Positions 17,645 through 27,120 of a stretch of DNA of 64,000 nt are shown piece after piece. The stretch is from an uncultured Oceanospirillaceae bacterium (GTDB taxonomy: Bacteria; Pseudomonadota; Gammaproteobacteria; Pseudomonadales; Balneatricaceae): assembly GCA_937138495.1 (NCBI GenBank), contig CAKZPE010000085.1, forward strand, positions 62,001-126,000, in the 5' to 3' direction. The translations under genes were made by a program, and so were the position numbers. The notes beneath the pieces are model-generated. The model saw nothing but the letters and a program-made list of their open reading frames with translations. It did not search any database and was not told the DNA's origin. Positions within the stretch are counted from its first letter, which is position 1. Each line of letters opens with the position of its first letter.

Positions 17645-19885
17645 TTATTCTCCATTCTGCAATTCCCACAGTTCGCTATATTGCCCACCACTCTTAACTA
17701 AATCATCATGACGTCCAGCCTCTATTATTTCCCCATGCTCCATTACCACTACCCGGTCACATAACGGCATACAGTTCAGCCGGTGGGCGATCATAATCAC
17801 GGTTCTGCCTTTTACGATCTCCGGCAGCTTTCTTAAGATTGCCGCTTCGGTTTCATAATCCAGTGCAGAAGTGGCTTCGTCGAAGATAAGAATTTTCGGG
17901 TCGGCCACCAGGGCTCTGGCGATGGCGATGCGCTGACGCTGGCCGCCGGAGAGTGCGCCTCCCCTCTCCCCAACTGGGGTGTCGTAGCCGTGGGGCAATT
18001 CGTTAATGAATTCATCGGCGCCGGCCAGTGCTGCGGCGTGCTGTATCGCAGCCATATCCGCGGAGGGGTTGCTCAGGGCAATGTTGTCTTTTACGGAGCC
18101 GTTAAAGAGGAAGTTTTCCTGCAAGACAACGCCCATATTCCGGCGCAGTATGGATGGGTCTGCCATGGCCATATCCACGTTATCAATGAGGATCTGGCCG
18201 CTTTGCGGGGTATATAGCCGCTGGATGAGTTTAGTAATGGTGCTTTTGCCGGAGCCGGACAATCCGGTAATGCCGATGGTTTCCCCGGCTTTAATGTTCA
18301 GGTCTAAACGGCGGATAACTTCCTTACCGTCATCCGTGTAGCGGAAGGTAACTTTACGCAGTTCTATGTTGCCGTCGATTTTATCCAGTGAGGAACGCCC
18401 GGCGCTGACGGCGGATTCGGTATCTTCATTCAGAATATCACCAATGCGTTTAATGGAGATGCCAGTGTGCTGGAAGTCCTGCCAGATTTGCGCCAGCCGC
18501 AGAATCGGCATGGTGACGTGCCCTGCATAGAGGTTGAAGGCGATCAGCTGGCCGACCGAAAGGTCGCCATCAATCACCAATGTAACGCCAAACCAGAGTA
18601 TCAGTGCAGAAGATATTTTCTGCACCAAACCAATGGCACCACCGGCCCACTGCCCCAGCATGCTCGCATTGAATGAGGCCTTGAGTGATGCACCAAGTTT
18701 TTCTTCCCATTCCTTCGCAAAGCGTTCGCCCATGCCTAAGGATTTAATGGTTTCAATGCCGGTCACGCTTTCAGTCAGGAATGAGGTGTTGTCCGCATTA
18801 CGTTCATACTGTTTTTCCACCCGTTTGCGCAGGAAAGGCCCTACACATAGCCAGAGCAGACCAAATACCGCCAGCGTAGAGAGCACGATGTAAAACAGCT
18901 GGCTGGAGTAGCTGTACATCACCGCCAGAAACACGCCCAGAAATGCCAGATCCACCACCATCATCAAAGCAGAGCCTGTCAGAAAGTTACGGATATGATC
19001 CAGTTCCCTTACCCGGGCAATGATGTTGCCTGCCTGCCGTTCACGAAAGTAGTTCAGCGGCAGATAGATCAGATGACGGAATAACCGGGCAGACAGCTCT
19101 GAGTTCACTCCACTGGCCAGATGGGAGAAGATTAGCCCGCGAATATAGGTCATCAGCGGGTCGAATATAGCAATGACTAATAAGCCAATGGCCAGCACAT
19201 CCAGGCTCTGTAACCCACGGCTGACCAGTACTTTGTCGATGACCACTTCAAAGAACTTGGGGGATGCCAGCGCGAATATCTGAATAAACAGCGAGGCAAT
19301 AATAATGCGCTTAAACAGAGAGGCATGTTTGAGTACTGACGGAATAAACCAGGCAAAGCCAAACTTTTTATCTTCGCTGAACCAGGCAGGCTGTTTAGAG
19401 AACAGAATGGCTTCTCTTGCAAAGCTGTCATCGCTGAATAACGCCTGGAACTGTGCCAGTGAATGCTCCGTCACTTGCTCCGTCATCGGGTCAAATATTT
19501 CGGCCCCCTCTCCGGAGAGTCGCTGAACAACATAACGCTGTCCGGTTAGCTGACTGGTAATAATGAACGGCACCGGTGCCTGAGTGAGTTTTGCAGGGTT
19601 CAGTGTGACTAAACGGGCTTTCAGCCCGGCCCGTTTGGCACAGCGTATGATGTCTATATGGCTGAACTGGCCATCTGTTTTACCGTGGCTGTACCAGGTT
19701 TGCCGGGCATCCACCGCGATATCAAACACCTTGGCGACCCGCACCAGCGCCCACAGGCCGCTGTCCTGCAGCGGGTCGGTGGCAACGTGATCATGTTGAA
19801 TCAGCGAGGCTGAGGCAATTTCCCGTTCTAACTGATCCATCCCTGCCGGATCACTGGCCGGATTCATTGAATGTGTATTGTGCAT
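17645..19885 (-). CDS. Type I secretion ABC transporter with C39-like domain (second copy)
   Basis: Inner-membrane exporter ATPase of the HlyB type, 746 residues. Residues about 40-160 are a C39-like domain (QDSGLWALVRVAKVFDI) in which the catalytic Cys is absent, so it should bind rather than cut substrate. Six transmembrane helices follow (about 190-460). The ATPase has Walker A GLSGSGKST, signature ALSGGQRQR and Walker B ILIFDEATSALD. The IWQDFQHTGISIKRIGDILN segment is close to HlyB. ATG at 19885 follows AAGGAAACAGCC. Third gene of the operon, after the HlyD gene; a second ABC gene opens the operon. It would export the RTX protein through HlyD and a TolC encoded elsewhere. Confidence 0.92.
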   Translation of the reverse strand: MHNTHSMNPASDPAGMDQLEREIASASLIQHDHVATDPLQDSGLWALVRVAKVFDIAVDARQTWYSHGKTDGQFSHIDIIRCAKRAGLKARLVTLNPAKLTQAPVPFIITSQLTGQRYVVQRLSGEGAEIFDPMTEQVTEHSLAQFQALFSDDSFAREAILFSKQPAWFSEDKKFGFAWFIPSVLKHASLFKRIIIASLFIQIFALASPKFFEVVIDKVLVSRGLQSLDVLAIGLLVIAIFDPLMTYIRGLIFSHLASGVNSELSARLFRHLIYLPLNYFRERQAGNIIARVRELDHIRNFLTGSALMMVVDLAFLGVFLAVMYSYSSQLFYIVLSTLAVFGLLWLCVGPFLRKRVEKQYERNADNTSFLTESVTGIETIKSLGMGERFAKEWEEKLGASLKASFNASMLGQWAGGAIGLVQKISSALILWFGVTLVIDGDLSVGQLIAFNLYAGHVTMPILRLAQIWQDFQHTGISIKRIGDILNEDTESAVSAGRSSLDKIDGNIELRKVTFRYTDDGKEVIRRLDLNIKAGETIGITGLSGSGKSTITKLIQRLYTPQSGQILIDNVDMAMADPSILRRNMGVVLQENFLFNGSVKDNIALSNPSADMAAIQHAAALAGADEFINELPHGYDTPVGERGGALSGGQRQRIAIARALVADPKILIFDEATSALDYETEAAILRKLPEIVKGRTVIMIAHRLNCMPLCDRVVVMEHGEIIEAGRHDDLVKSGGQYSELWELQNGE

Positions 19886-19913
19886 GGCTGTTTCCTTACG
19901 CCCCTTTTTTCCC

Positions 19914-21362
19914 TTAGCGTTCGTTCAGCGATTCAGACTGATATTCCTTTAACGGACTGAGCAGGTAATCAATCACCCGGCGGTCACCGGTTTTAATTTC
20001 CGCCGAGATACTCATACCGGCAGACAGTTGAATAACCTCGTCATCCGCCTGTACGGTCTGTGCCGTCAGCCGCACCCGGGCCGGGAAGACCAGGCCTTGC
20101 TGTTCGTCTTCCATTGAGTCTCTGGATACATGGATAACTTCCCCTTTAATCGTGCCGTATTTGGTGTAGGGGAAGCTGTCGACTTTCACTTCAACCGGCT
20201 GACCGGACCGCACAAAGCCAACGTCTTTATTTTCGATGGTCACTTCCGCTTCAAGGTCCAGGCCTTCCGGCACGATGATCATCAGCTCCTGCCCCTGCGT
20301 AACAACACCGCCCAGGGTATGCACCGCCAGTTGCTGTACAACCCCATCGACCGGCGCTTTTATAGTCATCTTGCGTAACAGTTCGTTGGCCTGGATTAAC
20401 TGTTTTTCAGCATCGGTGTATTCACTGCGTAATTCAGTTAAACGGTCATGCAGGGTTTTCCTGTTCTCGGCATCCAGCTGCAGCAATTGCTGCTCAAGTT
20501 TCAGACCTTCCAGCTCCAGCGTCGCGGCATCGGCAATTAGCTGGGCATAGTCCCGCTCTTCTTCGATAACCTCTTTTTCCAGCTCAAGGTATTCCAGTGG
20601 CGGAATATGCCCGCTGTCCAGCAGGCGTTTGCGCCCTTTCAGCCGTTCTTTTACGTTGCGGATCAGTGAGCGGGTTTGTTTGGCCACCTTAGCCGCTAAA
20701 GTGCGCTGGGTTTCGTTTTGCTTTATCTGATATTCAAGTGAGCTGACCCGTACCTGATAGTCGATCATTTCAGCGTCAAGGGTCACTTCCGCTTCTTTAA
20801 TACGGTGTGCCGGTGTATTCGCCGGAGGTATAAAGCTGGCCTTTGCATTGGTGGTTAACAGGGCTTCCGTACGGGCAATGTCCAGGCCGACTGTGATCAA
20901 ACGGTTTTCCAGGCGGGCGCTCTCAGCTTCTGACGATGTACGGTTCAGTGCGATGAGCACGTCCCCCTGCTTTACCAGTTGCCCGTCACGGATCTGTATG
21001 GCATTCACCTCACCCTGATCCGGCGCCTGTACTACTTTTGAACGGTCATCAATGATCAGCCGGCCTTTGGCACTGGCGATGATGTCTATACGGCCCAGAA
21101 TGGCCCAGGCCAGCGTAATCAGCGCCAGCGCAATAATGCCCAGCACAAAGTAACGGGCAACGTTTGACGGTGGCCTTTCCAGCACATCGAGATATTCAGG
21201 TAAGAACTCGTAGGCCAGCTGGGGTTTAGCCGGTTCAGCCGGTTGAGTAAGCGGTGACGGAGATTCAGCTTCCGTGCCATCCGGGGCAGCCTGCCCGGTT
21301 ATCTCTGTTTCTGCGGTTTCCGGCTGGTCTTTATCAAAGAGTGCCGCGGTGTTTTCCTGCAT
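19914..21362 (-). CDS. HlyD-family type I secretion periplasmic adaptor
   Basis: Membrane fusion protein of 482 residues that links an ABC exporter to an outer-membrane TolC channel. A cytoplasmic Glu/Pro-rich N terminus of about 65 residues precedes one transmembrane helix (YFVLGIIALALITLAWAILG, about 70-90). A lipoyl/barrel-sandwich hybrid, a long alpha-helical hairpin (about 165-320, rich in Glu, Lys, Leu) and a beta-barrel domain with VHVSRDSMED follow. The C-terminal DRRVIDYLLSPL motif is typical of the HlyD/LapC family. It sits between two HlyB-like genes with short spacers and serves one or both. Confidence 0.93.
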   Translation of the reverse strand: MQENTAALFDKDQPETAETEITGQAAPDGTEAESPSPLTQPAEPAKPQLAYEFLPEYLDVLERPPSNVARYFVLGIIALALITLAWAILGRIDIIASAKGRLIIDDRSKVVQAPDQGEVNAIQIRDGQLVKQGDVLIALNRTSSEAESARLENRLITVGLDIARTEALLTTNAKASFIPPANTPAHRIKEAEVTLDAEMIDYQVRVSSLEYQIKQNETQRTLAAKVAKQTRSLIRNVKERLKGRKRLLDSGHIPPLEYLELEKEVIEEERDYAQLIADAATLELEGLKLEQQLLQLDAENRKTLHDRLTELRSEYTDAEKQLIQANELLRKMTIKAPVDGVVQQLAVHTLGGVVTQGQELMIIVPEGLDLEAEVTIENKDVGFVRSGQPVEVKVDSFPYTKYGTIKGEVIHVSRDSMEDEQQGLVFPARVRLTAQTVQADDEVIQLSAGMSISAEIKTGDRRVIDYLLSPLKEYQSESLNER

Positions 21363-21406
21363 TTTTCTTATCCCTATAAAAATTCGTCCTTAAAAACATT
21401 TCTGTT

Positions 21407-23608
21407 TCAATCGGTTATGCCCGGTAATGGCCGGCTGTTGTCCTGATCAGCAGCACCCTGATTAAGCTCAGCCCGCTGCAGCAACCATAACTGGCGATAG
21501 GCACTGTCAGGCCCGGCCAGTAATTGGGCATGGTTACCGGCTTCTGCAATCTGCCCTTTATCCAATACAAATATGCAGTCGCAATCCCGAACGGTAGACA
21601 GGCGGTGGGCGATCAGAATGACCGTACGGCCTTGCTGAATGAGCCGCATATTTTCTTTAATAACTGCCTGAGAATGGTCATCCAGCGCAGAGGTTGCTTC
21701 ATCGAATATCAGCACTGAAGGGTCGGTCATCAGAGACCGGGCAATGGCGACCCGCTGTCGCTGGCCACCGGATAAAGACGCGCCACCTTCTGCCAGCACG
21801 GTGTCGTAGCCGTCTTTAAGCTCCAGAATGAATTCATGGGCACCGGCCTTTTTAGCCGCTTCGACCACTTCATCCAGAGGCGCGGAGGGTTTCATAATAG
21901 CGATGTTGTCGCGCATACTGCGGTTAAACAGGAAGTTTTCCTGTAGAACTATGCTCATAGACTGGCGAAGCGAGACGGGATCGATTCCCGCAACATCCTG
22001 CCCGTCCAGCAGGATACGGCCCCGTTCAGGGGTATAGAGCTTTTGCACCAGACGGGTAAGGGTACTTTTACCGGAACCGGATTTACCCACGAAGGCCACC
22101 ATTTTACCGGCGGGGATATTCAGGCTGATGTTATTCAGAATCACGGGGCTATCCGGAGTGTATCTGAAGAGAACGTTTTCCAGCGTAACATTCCCCCGCA
22201 AGCCATTTTTCAGTTCAGCCTGTTCATTATTTACTTCCGGCAGCGTATTCAGCACATCCCCTAAACGTTCCACTGAAACCCGGGCCTGCACAAAGTTACG
22301 CCACAATTCGGTTAAACGGATAATTGGCTGGCTCACGTGGTTGGCCATCATATTAAAAGCAATCAGCTGGCCAATGGATAGCTCAAGACCAATGACCTGC
22401 CGGGCACCGATCCACAGCACCAGCACCATGGTCACTTTAGAAATCACCTGAATCAGTGAATTAGAAAGCTGCGAAAGCTGCTGCACCTTAAAGTTTGAAT
22501 ACACAAAATCCCGGGTCTGATATTCCCAGCGGCGTGCCATCTGAGATTCCAGCGCCAGCGCCTTAACCGTTTCTACCCCGGTAAGCGCTTCGGTCAGAAA
22601 GGAATTATTTACCGCACTGTCGCGGCCTAAGTCTTCAACACGTTTTTGCAACGGCCCGGTGATAAAGAACGAGACCAGTGCATATAAAGGGATCGCCCCG
22701 ATAACAATCAGGGTTAACAGTGGAGAATACAGGAACATCACCGCGAAGAAGATCAGCGTAAAACCAAGGTCAATGATCAGCGTATTGGCGGTGCTGGTAA
22801 TAAACTCCCGAATGGCATTCAACTCATTCACCCGCATCACTGTCACGCCCACTGACCGGGTTTTAAAGTATGCCAGGGGTAAGTCCACCAAATGCCGGTA
22901 AAGATTACTGCCCAGCTTTGCATCAATTCTGGCGGCTGTTCGGGTTGCCAGGTATTGTCGCAGGGTTTGCAGCAGAATTTCAAAAACGGCTACCGCCACC
23001 AGCACGGTGACCAGCACATCCAGCGTGGATACCGCGTTATGGACCAGAACCTTATCCATCACTACCTGAAAGAACAGCGGGGAAATCAGCGCGAACATCT
23101 GCAGAATCGCTGAAGCTGCCAGCACCTCCATCCCCAGTTTCCGGTATTTCAACAGTTCAGGAATGAACCAGCGAATATCAAACTTTTTCAGTAAGCCTGC
23201 TGCTGCCCTGCTTTTTAGCTGCAGCGTTTCTCCGCTCCAGACGTCACTGAATTCAGCTTCGCTAAGCAGTTCCGGTGAAGGCTGTTCTGGCCGCTGAACC
23301 AGAATTGCATCATCGGTTTTCTGTGCCACTAACAACCAGTGTCCCGCGTTATCCCGGGCTAACAGTGGTAGCTGGTCAGCATTGAGTGCTGTAGCGGTTT
23401 TAAAAACAGCTTTAATGCCCAGTTCCCGGGCAATCAGCTTTACGGCTTTTTCAGGTCTTTGTGAAAGAGCTGACTGCGCGGAGCGCTCAAATGTGTGGGG
23501 GTCGTCTGTCAGCTGTAAAATCTGACAAAGTATCTGTAACGCACTGAGTAAACTTTGCGTTTCACTGTTTACACCTGAATCGAGTGATTCGGTCACGACT
23601 GAGTTCAT
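21407..23608 (-). CDS. Type I secretion ABC transporter with C39-like domain (first copy)
   Basis: HlyB-type exporter ATPase of 733 residues from the ATG at 23608; a longer frame to 23719 is rejected because the C39-like domain (LLSALQILCQILQL) begins just after this ATG and AAAGG lies upstream. The catalytic Cys-His pattern of C39 peptidases is not visible. Transmembrane helices occupy about 155-420. Walker A is GKSGSGKST, the signature SLSGGQRQR, Walker B VLIFDEATSALDD. It begins the operon that ends with the RTX toxin. With the second ABC gene it may form a heterodimer or a separate exporter. Confidence 0.9.
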   Translation of the reverse strand: MNSVVTESLDSGVNSETQSLLSALQILCQILQLTDDPHTFERSAQSALSQRPEKAVKLIARELGIKAVFKTATALNADQLPLLARDNAGHWLLVAQKTDDAILVQRPEQPSPELLSEAEFSDVWSGETLQLKSRAAAGLLKKFDIRWFIPELLKYRKLGMEVLAASAILQMFALISPLFFQVVMDKVLVHNAVSTLDVLVTVLVAVAVFEILLQTLRQYLATRTAARIDAKLGSNLYRHLVDLPLAYFKTRSVGVTVMRVNELNAIREFITSTANTLIIDLGFTLIFFAVMFLYSPLLTLIVIGAIPLYALVSFFITGPLQKRVEDLGRDSAVNNSFLTEALTGVETVKALALESQMARRWEYQTRDFVYSNFKVQQLSQLSNSLIQVISKVTMVLVLWIGARQVIGLELSIGQLIAFNMMANHVSQPIIRLTELWRNFVQARVSVERLGDVLNTLPEVNNEQAELKNGLRGNVTLENVLFRYTPDSPVILNNISLNIPAGKMVAFVGKSGSGKSTLTRLVQKLYTPERGRILLDGQDVAGIDPVSLRQSMSIVLQENFLFNRSMRDNIAIMKPSAPLDEVVEAAKKAGAHEFILELKDGYDTVLAEGGASLSGGQRQRVAIARSLMTDPSVLIFDEATSALDDHSQAVIKENMRLIQQGRTVILIAHRLSTVRDCDCIFVLDKGQIAEAGNHAQLLAGPDSAYRQLWLLQRAELNQGAADQDNSRPLPGITD

Positions 23609-23963
23609 CCCTGATGCCTTTCCCTGTATTTTCCAGCCTATATGGCCTGTGCCATATGCTGTAACAAAAATGTCCGTTTTTTGTATTGTGCCGGCTGTAA
23701 ACGTTCTTTTCCTGAACAAGCCAGCTATACAATCCTTATATCATCATCGTTCTGAAGCATCACGCTTAATCACAACTTACCTTTTCTTCTTACTCTCTGT
23801 GTAAAAGGCCAGACGAAAGTAGCAGCACGAAATACACGTGTCGATAATCTAAAGCACAGCCCGTAACTTATTATTAAATAAGGATATAACCCAGACCAAT
23901 AGAAGCGAAGTCTGATATTTAGCACTAAAATGCAGCGTATCGTATATGCTTCAGGAGCAGGAC
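23609..23963. promoter_or_regulatory. Divergent promoter region of T1SS operon and antiporter gene
   Basis: About 350 non-coding bases separate the leftward secretion/toxin operon and the rightward antiporter. It must hold both promoters. I see no clear operator. The first 110 bases could be read as an N-terminal extension of the ABC gene, which I reject. Confidence 0.45.
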
Positions 23964-25190
23964 ATGCCAATCACTGACATCCTTGCTGTTCTGCTGATTT
24001 TTTCGGCCACCGGGATTATCGGGCTGTTTGTTAACCGGCTGGTGAATTTGCCCTATTCGCTGATTCTGGTGGGGCTGGGGTTTATTCTGGCGCTGTCGGT
24101 TGAAGCCTTTGGCTGGGACAGTGGCATCCGTGCCAGTAATTTTCAGGATCTGATGCTGTTTGTGCTGCTACCGTTGCTGATCTTCGAAGCGGCGTTTTCG
24201 CTGGATTCAAAACTGCTTGTCAGGTTCATGCCCAATGTACTGACACTGGCCACCATTGGTCTGCTGGTATCGACCGTTGTAACGGCCATGTTTATTTTCT
24301 ATGGCATTGGCCACCCGGGATTTCCCTTTATTGCTGCGCTGATTACCGGAGCAGTCATTTCCGCGACCGATCCGGTGGCTGTGGTTGCCCAGCTAAAAGC
24401 CCTGAACGCCCCGGCAGAACTGAATGTACTGATCGAGGGAGAAAGCCTGTTTAACGACGCCACCGCCATTGCACTGTTCACAATTCTGGTAGGCATCGGG
24501 CTGGGCACAGTTGAGGCGGATTTAACCGACGGAATCATTCAGTTTCTGAAGATATTCTTCGGCGGCGTCGCTGTCGGAGCAGTAATAGGGTATCTGTTTG
24601 CGCTGACCCTGCATATCTTCACCGTTACCCTGCCCGGCCTGATTCTGGTCACTGTTGTGCTCTCTTATGGCAGCTTTTATATCGGCGAACATTATCTGCA
24701 TGTCTCCGGTATTGTGGCGGTGCTGTTTGCGGCCATCGTTTTCAAAAAATCTGCCACAGAACTGTTGGCTGAACTGGAACACCAGATTCATCACGTCTGG
24801 GAATCAATAGGCTTCATCGCCAACGTATTTGTGTTTGTATTACTGGGATTAGTGATCACGGTTGAGATGTTTACCGAACGCTGGATCGCCATTGCGCTGG
24901 CAATAACAGGCGCGGTGCTGGCCCGCACAGTGGCAGTGTATGTATCCGTGTGGCTGAATAATACAACTATTGGCCAGCCGACCGACAACCGCTATCCGCC
25001 GATTATGATCTGGGGTGGCTTACGGGGTGCAGTGACCATCGCCCTGGTGCTGTCCCTGCCAACAGAGTTGCCCTACTGGTGGACGATACAGTCCATTGGT
25101 TTTGGTGTGGTACTGTTTACCCTTATTGTTCAGGCAACGACAAACCCGTGGCTGGTTCAAAGAATCCTTAACAAGCCCACTGAATCTTAA
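23964..25190 (+). CDS. CPA1-family Na+(K+)/H+ antiporter
   Basis: Inner-membrane cation/proton antiporter of 408 residues with about twelve hydrophobic segments. The family ion-binding signatures are visible: ATDPVAVVAQLKAL near residues 133-146 and EGESLFNDATAIALF near 157-171, the latter holding the conserved Asn-Asp pair. The start at 23964 is chosen because AGGAGCAGGAC precedes it; a start 18 bases earlier would place that site inside the gene. It exchanges monovalent cations for protons for pH and salt homeostasis. No large C-terminal TrkA domain is present. Confidence 0.88.
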   Translation: MPITDILAVLLIFSATGIIGLFVNRLVNLPYSLILVGLGFILALSVEAFGWDSGIRASNFQDLMLFVLLPLLIFEAAFSLDSKLLVRFMPNVLTLATIGLLVSTVVTAMFIFYGIGHPGFPFIAALITGAVISATDPVAVVAQLKALNAPAELNVLIEGESLFNDATAIALFTILVGIGLGTVEADLTDGIIQFLKIFFGGVAVGAVIGYLFALTLHIFTVTLPGLILVTVVLSYGSFYIGEHYLHVSGIVAVLFAAIVFKKSATELLAELEHQIHHVWESIGFIANVFVFVLLGLVITVEMFTERWIAIALAITGAVLARTVAVYVSVWLNNTTIGQPTDNRYPPIMIWGGLRGAVTIALVLSLPTELPYWWTIQSIGFGVVLFTLIVQATTNPWLVQRILNKPTES

Positions 25191-25231
25191 AAAATAAGGA
25201 TACCTCATGGCTAACATCTTCCATTACGCCT

Positions 25232-26524
25232 TTAAAGAACCCATACCGTCAGTTGAGGCACAAAACTGACCAGCGTAAGCACGCCTAACGCTACCAGATA
25301 GAACGGCGCCAAATGAATAACAACTTTACCCATGGGTACCCGTTCAATAGCAACAGAGACAAATAAGGTTGTTCCCACGGGCGGGGTATACAGCCCGATA
25401 GCCAGGTTAACAACCATCATCACCCCTAGCTGAACAGGCTCCAGCCCAATTTTTGCAGCGACCGTCATGAATATCGGTGCCAGCAATAAGACAGCTGCTG
25501 GCAAGTCCAGAAAAGTTCCGATAATGATCATCAACAGATTCATCGCCAAAATAACCGTCCAGGGTGACTGCAGCGTACTGAGCATCCAGTTAGCCAGATT
25601 TTCCGGTACACTTTCGTAAGACATAACCCACTGCAAAACGCTGGATCCCATAATAACCAGCATAATCACTCCGGTCATCATGCCAGTCGTCAGTATGCAA
25701 CGCAGTAACACATCCAGCGTCAGGTCACGGTAAACGAACGTGCCAACCAGCAAGGCATACACCACAGCAAATACGCTTATTTCTGTCGGCGTAACCACGC
25801 CACCACGGGCTAAAACTACTACCCAAACAGGCATCATCAGTGCTGGAACCGCTTTAAACCAATTGAATTTACTGTAGGTAATCTTGCCGTCAACCCGGAG
25901 CTTCTGTCCTGCAGCCTCAAGTGGTGATGCAGGTAAATCCTTAAGCCGGGCAACCGTAAAGCAAATCAAAAAAATCAGTACTGTCAGCATGACACCGGGC
26001 ACAATGCCGGCCAAAAACAGTTTAGGAATGGAGGTCTCTGTGACCAAACCATAGAGAATTAAAGGAATCGAAGGCGGAATCAACACCGAAATAGTCGAGG
26101 ATGAGGCATTTACTGCCGCTGCAAAGCCTTGCGGGTAACCTTGTTTTTTCTGTACCGGAATCAGCGCATTACCAAGGGCAGAGGCATCTGCAACGGCACT
26201 CCCGGAAACGCCGCCAAAAAACAGAGACCCCAGTACACTGACCTGGGCCAGTCCGCCTTTCATTCTGCCTACCAGCAGTTTGGAGAACTTAATCAAATAC
26301 TCACCAAAGCGGCCTGACATCATAACGTCACCCGCCAAAATGAAAAATGGAATTGCCAGCATCGGAAAGCTGGAAGTCGGCTGATAAAGGTTAAGAACCG
26401 CCTCGTAAAGATATAAGGGCTCCGCCAGCAACATGGTAAATCCACTGGCCAGCAACAGCGCGTGCGCCACAGGTGTCGCCAGCAGTAATAAAAATACGAA
26501 GGCTATCACAGCTGTTAAAGACAT
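25232..26524 (-). CDS. TRAP transporter large permease (DctM)
   Basis: Twelve-helix permease of a tripartite ATP-independent periplasmic transporter, 430 residues. Typical segments include ASSSTISVLIPPSIPLILYG (about residues 140-160) and LAIGLYTPPVGTTLFVSV near the C terminus. It carries out the Na+-driven transport step. ATG at 26524 has GGAG upstream; a GTG one codon earlier is possible. It lies 11 bases after the small permease gene. Substrates of the family are mostly organic acids; the neighbourhood suggests a sugar acid or related compound. Confidence 0.92.
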   Translation of the reverse strand: MSLTAVIAFVFLLLLATPVAHALLLASGFTMLLAEPLYLYEAVLNLYQPTSSFPMLAIPFFILAGDVMMSGRFGEYLIKFSKLLVGRMKGGLAQVSVLGSLFFGGVSGSAVADASALGNALIPVQKKQGYPQGFAAAVNASSSTISVLIPPSIPLILYGLVTETSIPKLFLAGIVPGVMLTVLIFLICFTVARLKDLPASPLEAAGQKLRVDGKITYSKFNWFKAVPALMMPVWVVVLARGGVVTPTEISVFAVVYALLVGTFVYRDLTLDVLLRCILTTGMMTGVIMLVIMGSSVLQWVMSYESVPENLANWMLSTLQSPWTVILAMNLLMIIIGTFLDLPAAVLLLAPIFMTVAAKIGLEPVQLGVMMVVNLAIGLYTPPVGTTLFVSVAIERVPMGKVVIHLAPFYLVALGVLTLVSFVPQLTVWVL

Positions 26525-26535
26525 CACTCATCTCC

Positions 26536-27120
26536 TTATGACATGTCGTTATCCGTTATATCTGTGGGAACCGCTCCCACTAAAACCCGGTAAAAACGGG
26601 TTAACGCCGTTAAGCCAAGCAATATATAACCCACCAGCAGTGCCAGATAACTCCAGGATTGAGGTACCCCCAGCGAGGTGAATGCGACATCTCCGGCCGC
26701 ATATTCCATTCCGCCTTCAAACTCACCGAATCCCAAGTACACATAGCCAACGGTGATACAACCAATCAGAATCAGTTGCTGAACCAGTAATATCATCAGC
26801 TTTGCAATCCGTACCGAACAGACAGACAAGAAAAACGAAACACCAATATGGCGACTGTGCTGGGCCGCCAATACAGCACCCGCCATAATGAACCAGGGGA
26901 AAACCAGTTGAATAATTTCTACCGACCAGCTGAGGCTGGCATCTGTGGTGTAACGTAAAACTGCATTAACAAATGTTGGTAACAGCATCACCAGAAAAGA
27001 TACCCATAACGTCATGGCACATGCGTACCGAATCGAGGTATCCAGACCTTGTATAGCGGGGCTGAACCACCCCGCACAGGGCGGGGCCTTCAGCAGCGCC
27101 TTTATTTCAGTCCCCTTCAC
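26536..27120 (-). CDS. TRAP transporter small permease (DctQ)
   Basis: Four-helix accessory permease of 194 residues. Helices fall near residues 33-55, 68-88, 110-130 and 150-170. Start is GTG at 27120, overlapping the stop of the binding-protein gene as GTGA, which points to translational coupling. It forms the membrane complex with the DctM subunit. An odd N terminus of about 30 residues, rich in Pro and Ala, precedes the first helix. Confidence 0.9.
   Translation of the reverse strand: MKGTEIKALLKAPPCAGWFSPAIQGLDTSIRYACAMTLWVSFLVMLLPTFVNAVLRYTTDASLSWSVEIIQLVFPWFIMAGAVLAAQHSRHIGVSFFLSVCSVRIAKLMILLVQQLILIGCITVGYVYLGFGEFEGGMEYAAGDVAFTSLGVPQSWSYLALLVGYILLGLTALTRFYRVLVGAVPTDITDNDMS

Noticed and set aside
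25207..25269. A 20-codon frame MANIFHYAFKEP... with AAGGATACCTC upstream, at the end of the antiporter gene
   Set aside because: It runs antisense into the TRAP permease 3' end and has no recognisable similarity; probably chance despite a good ribosome binding site.
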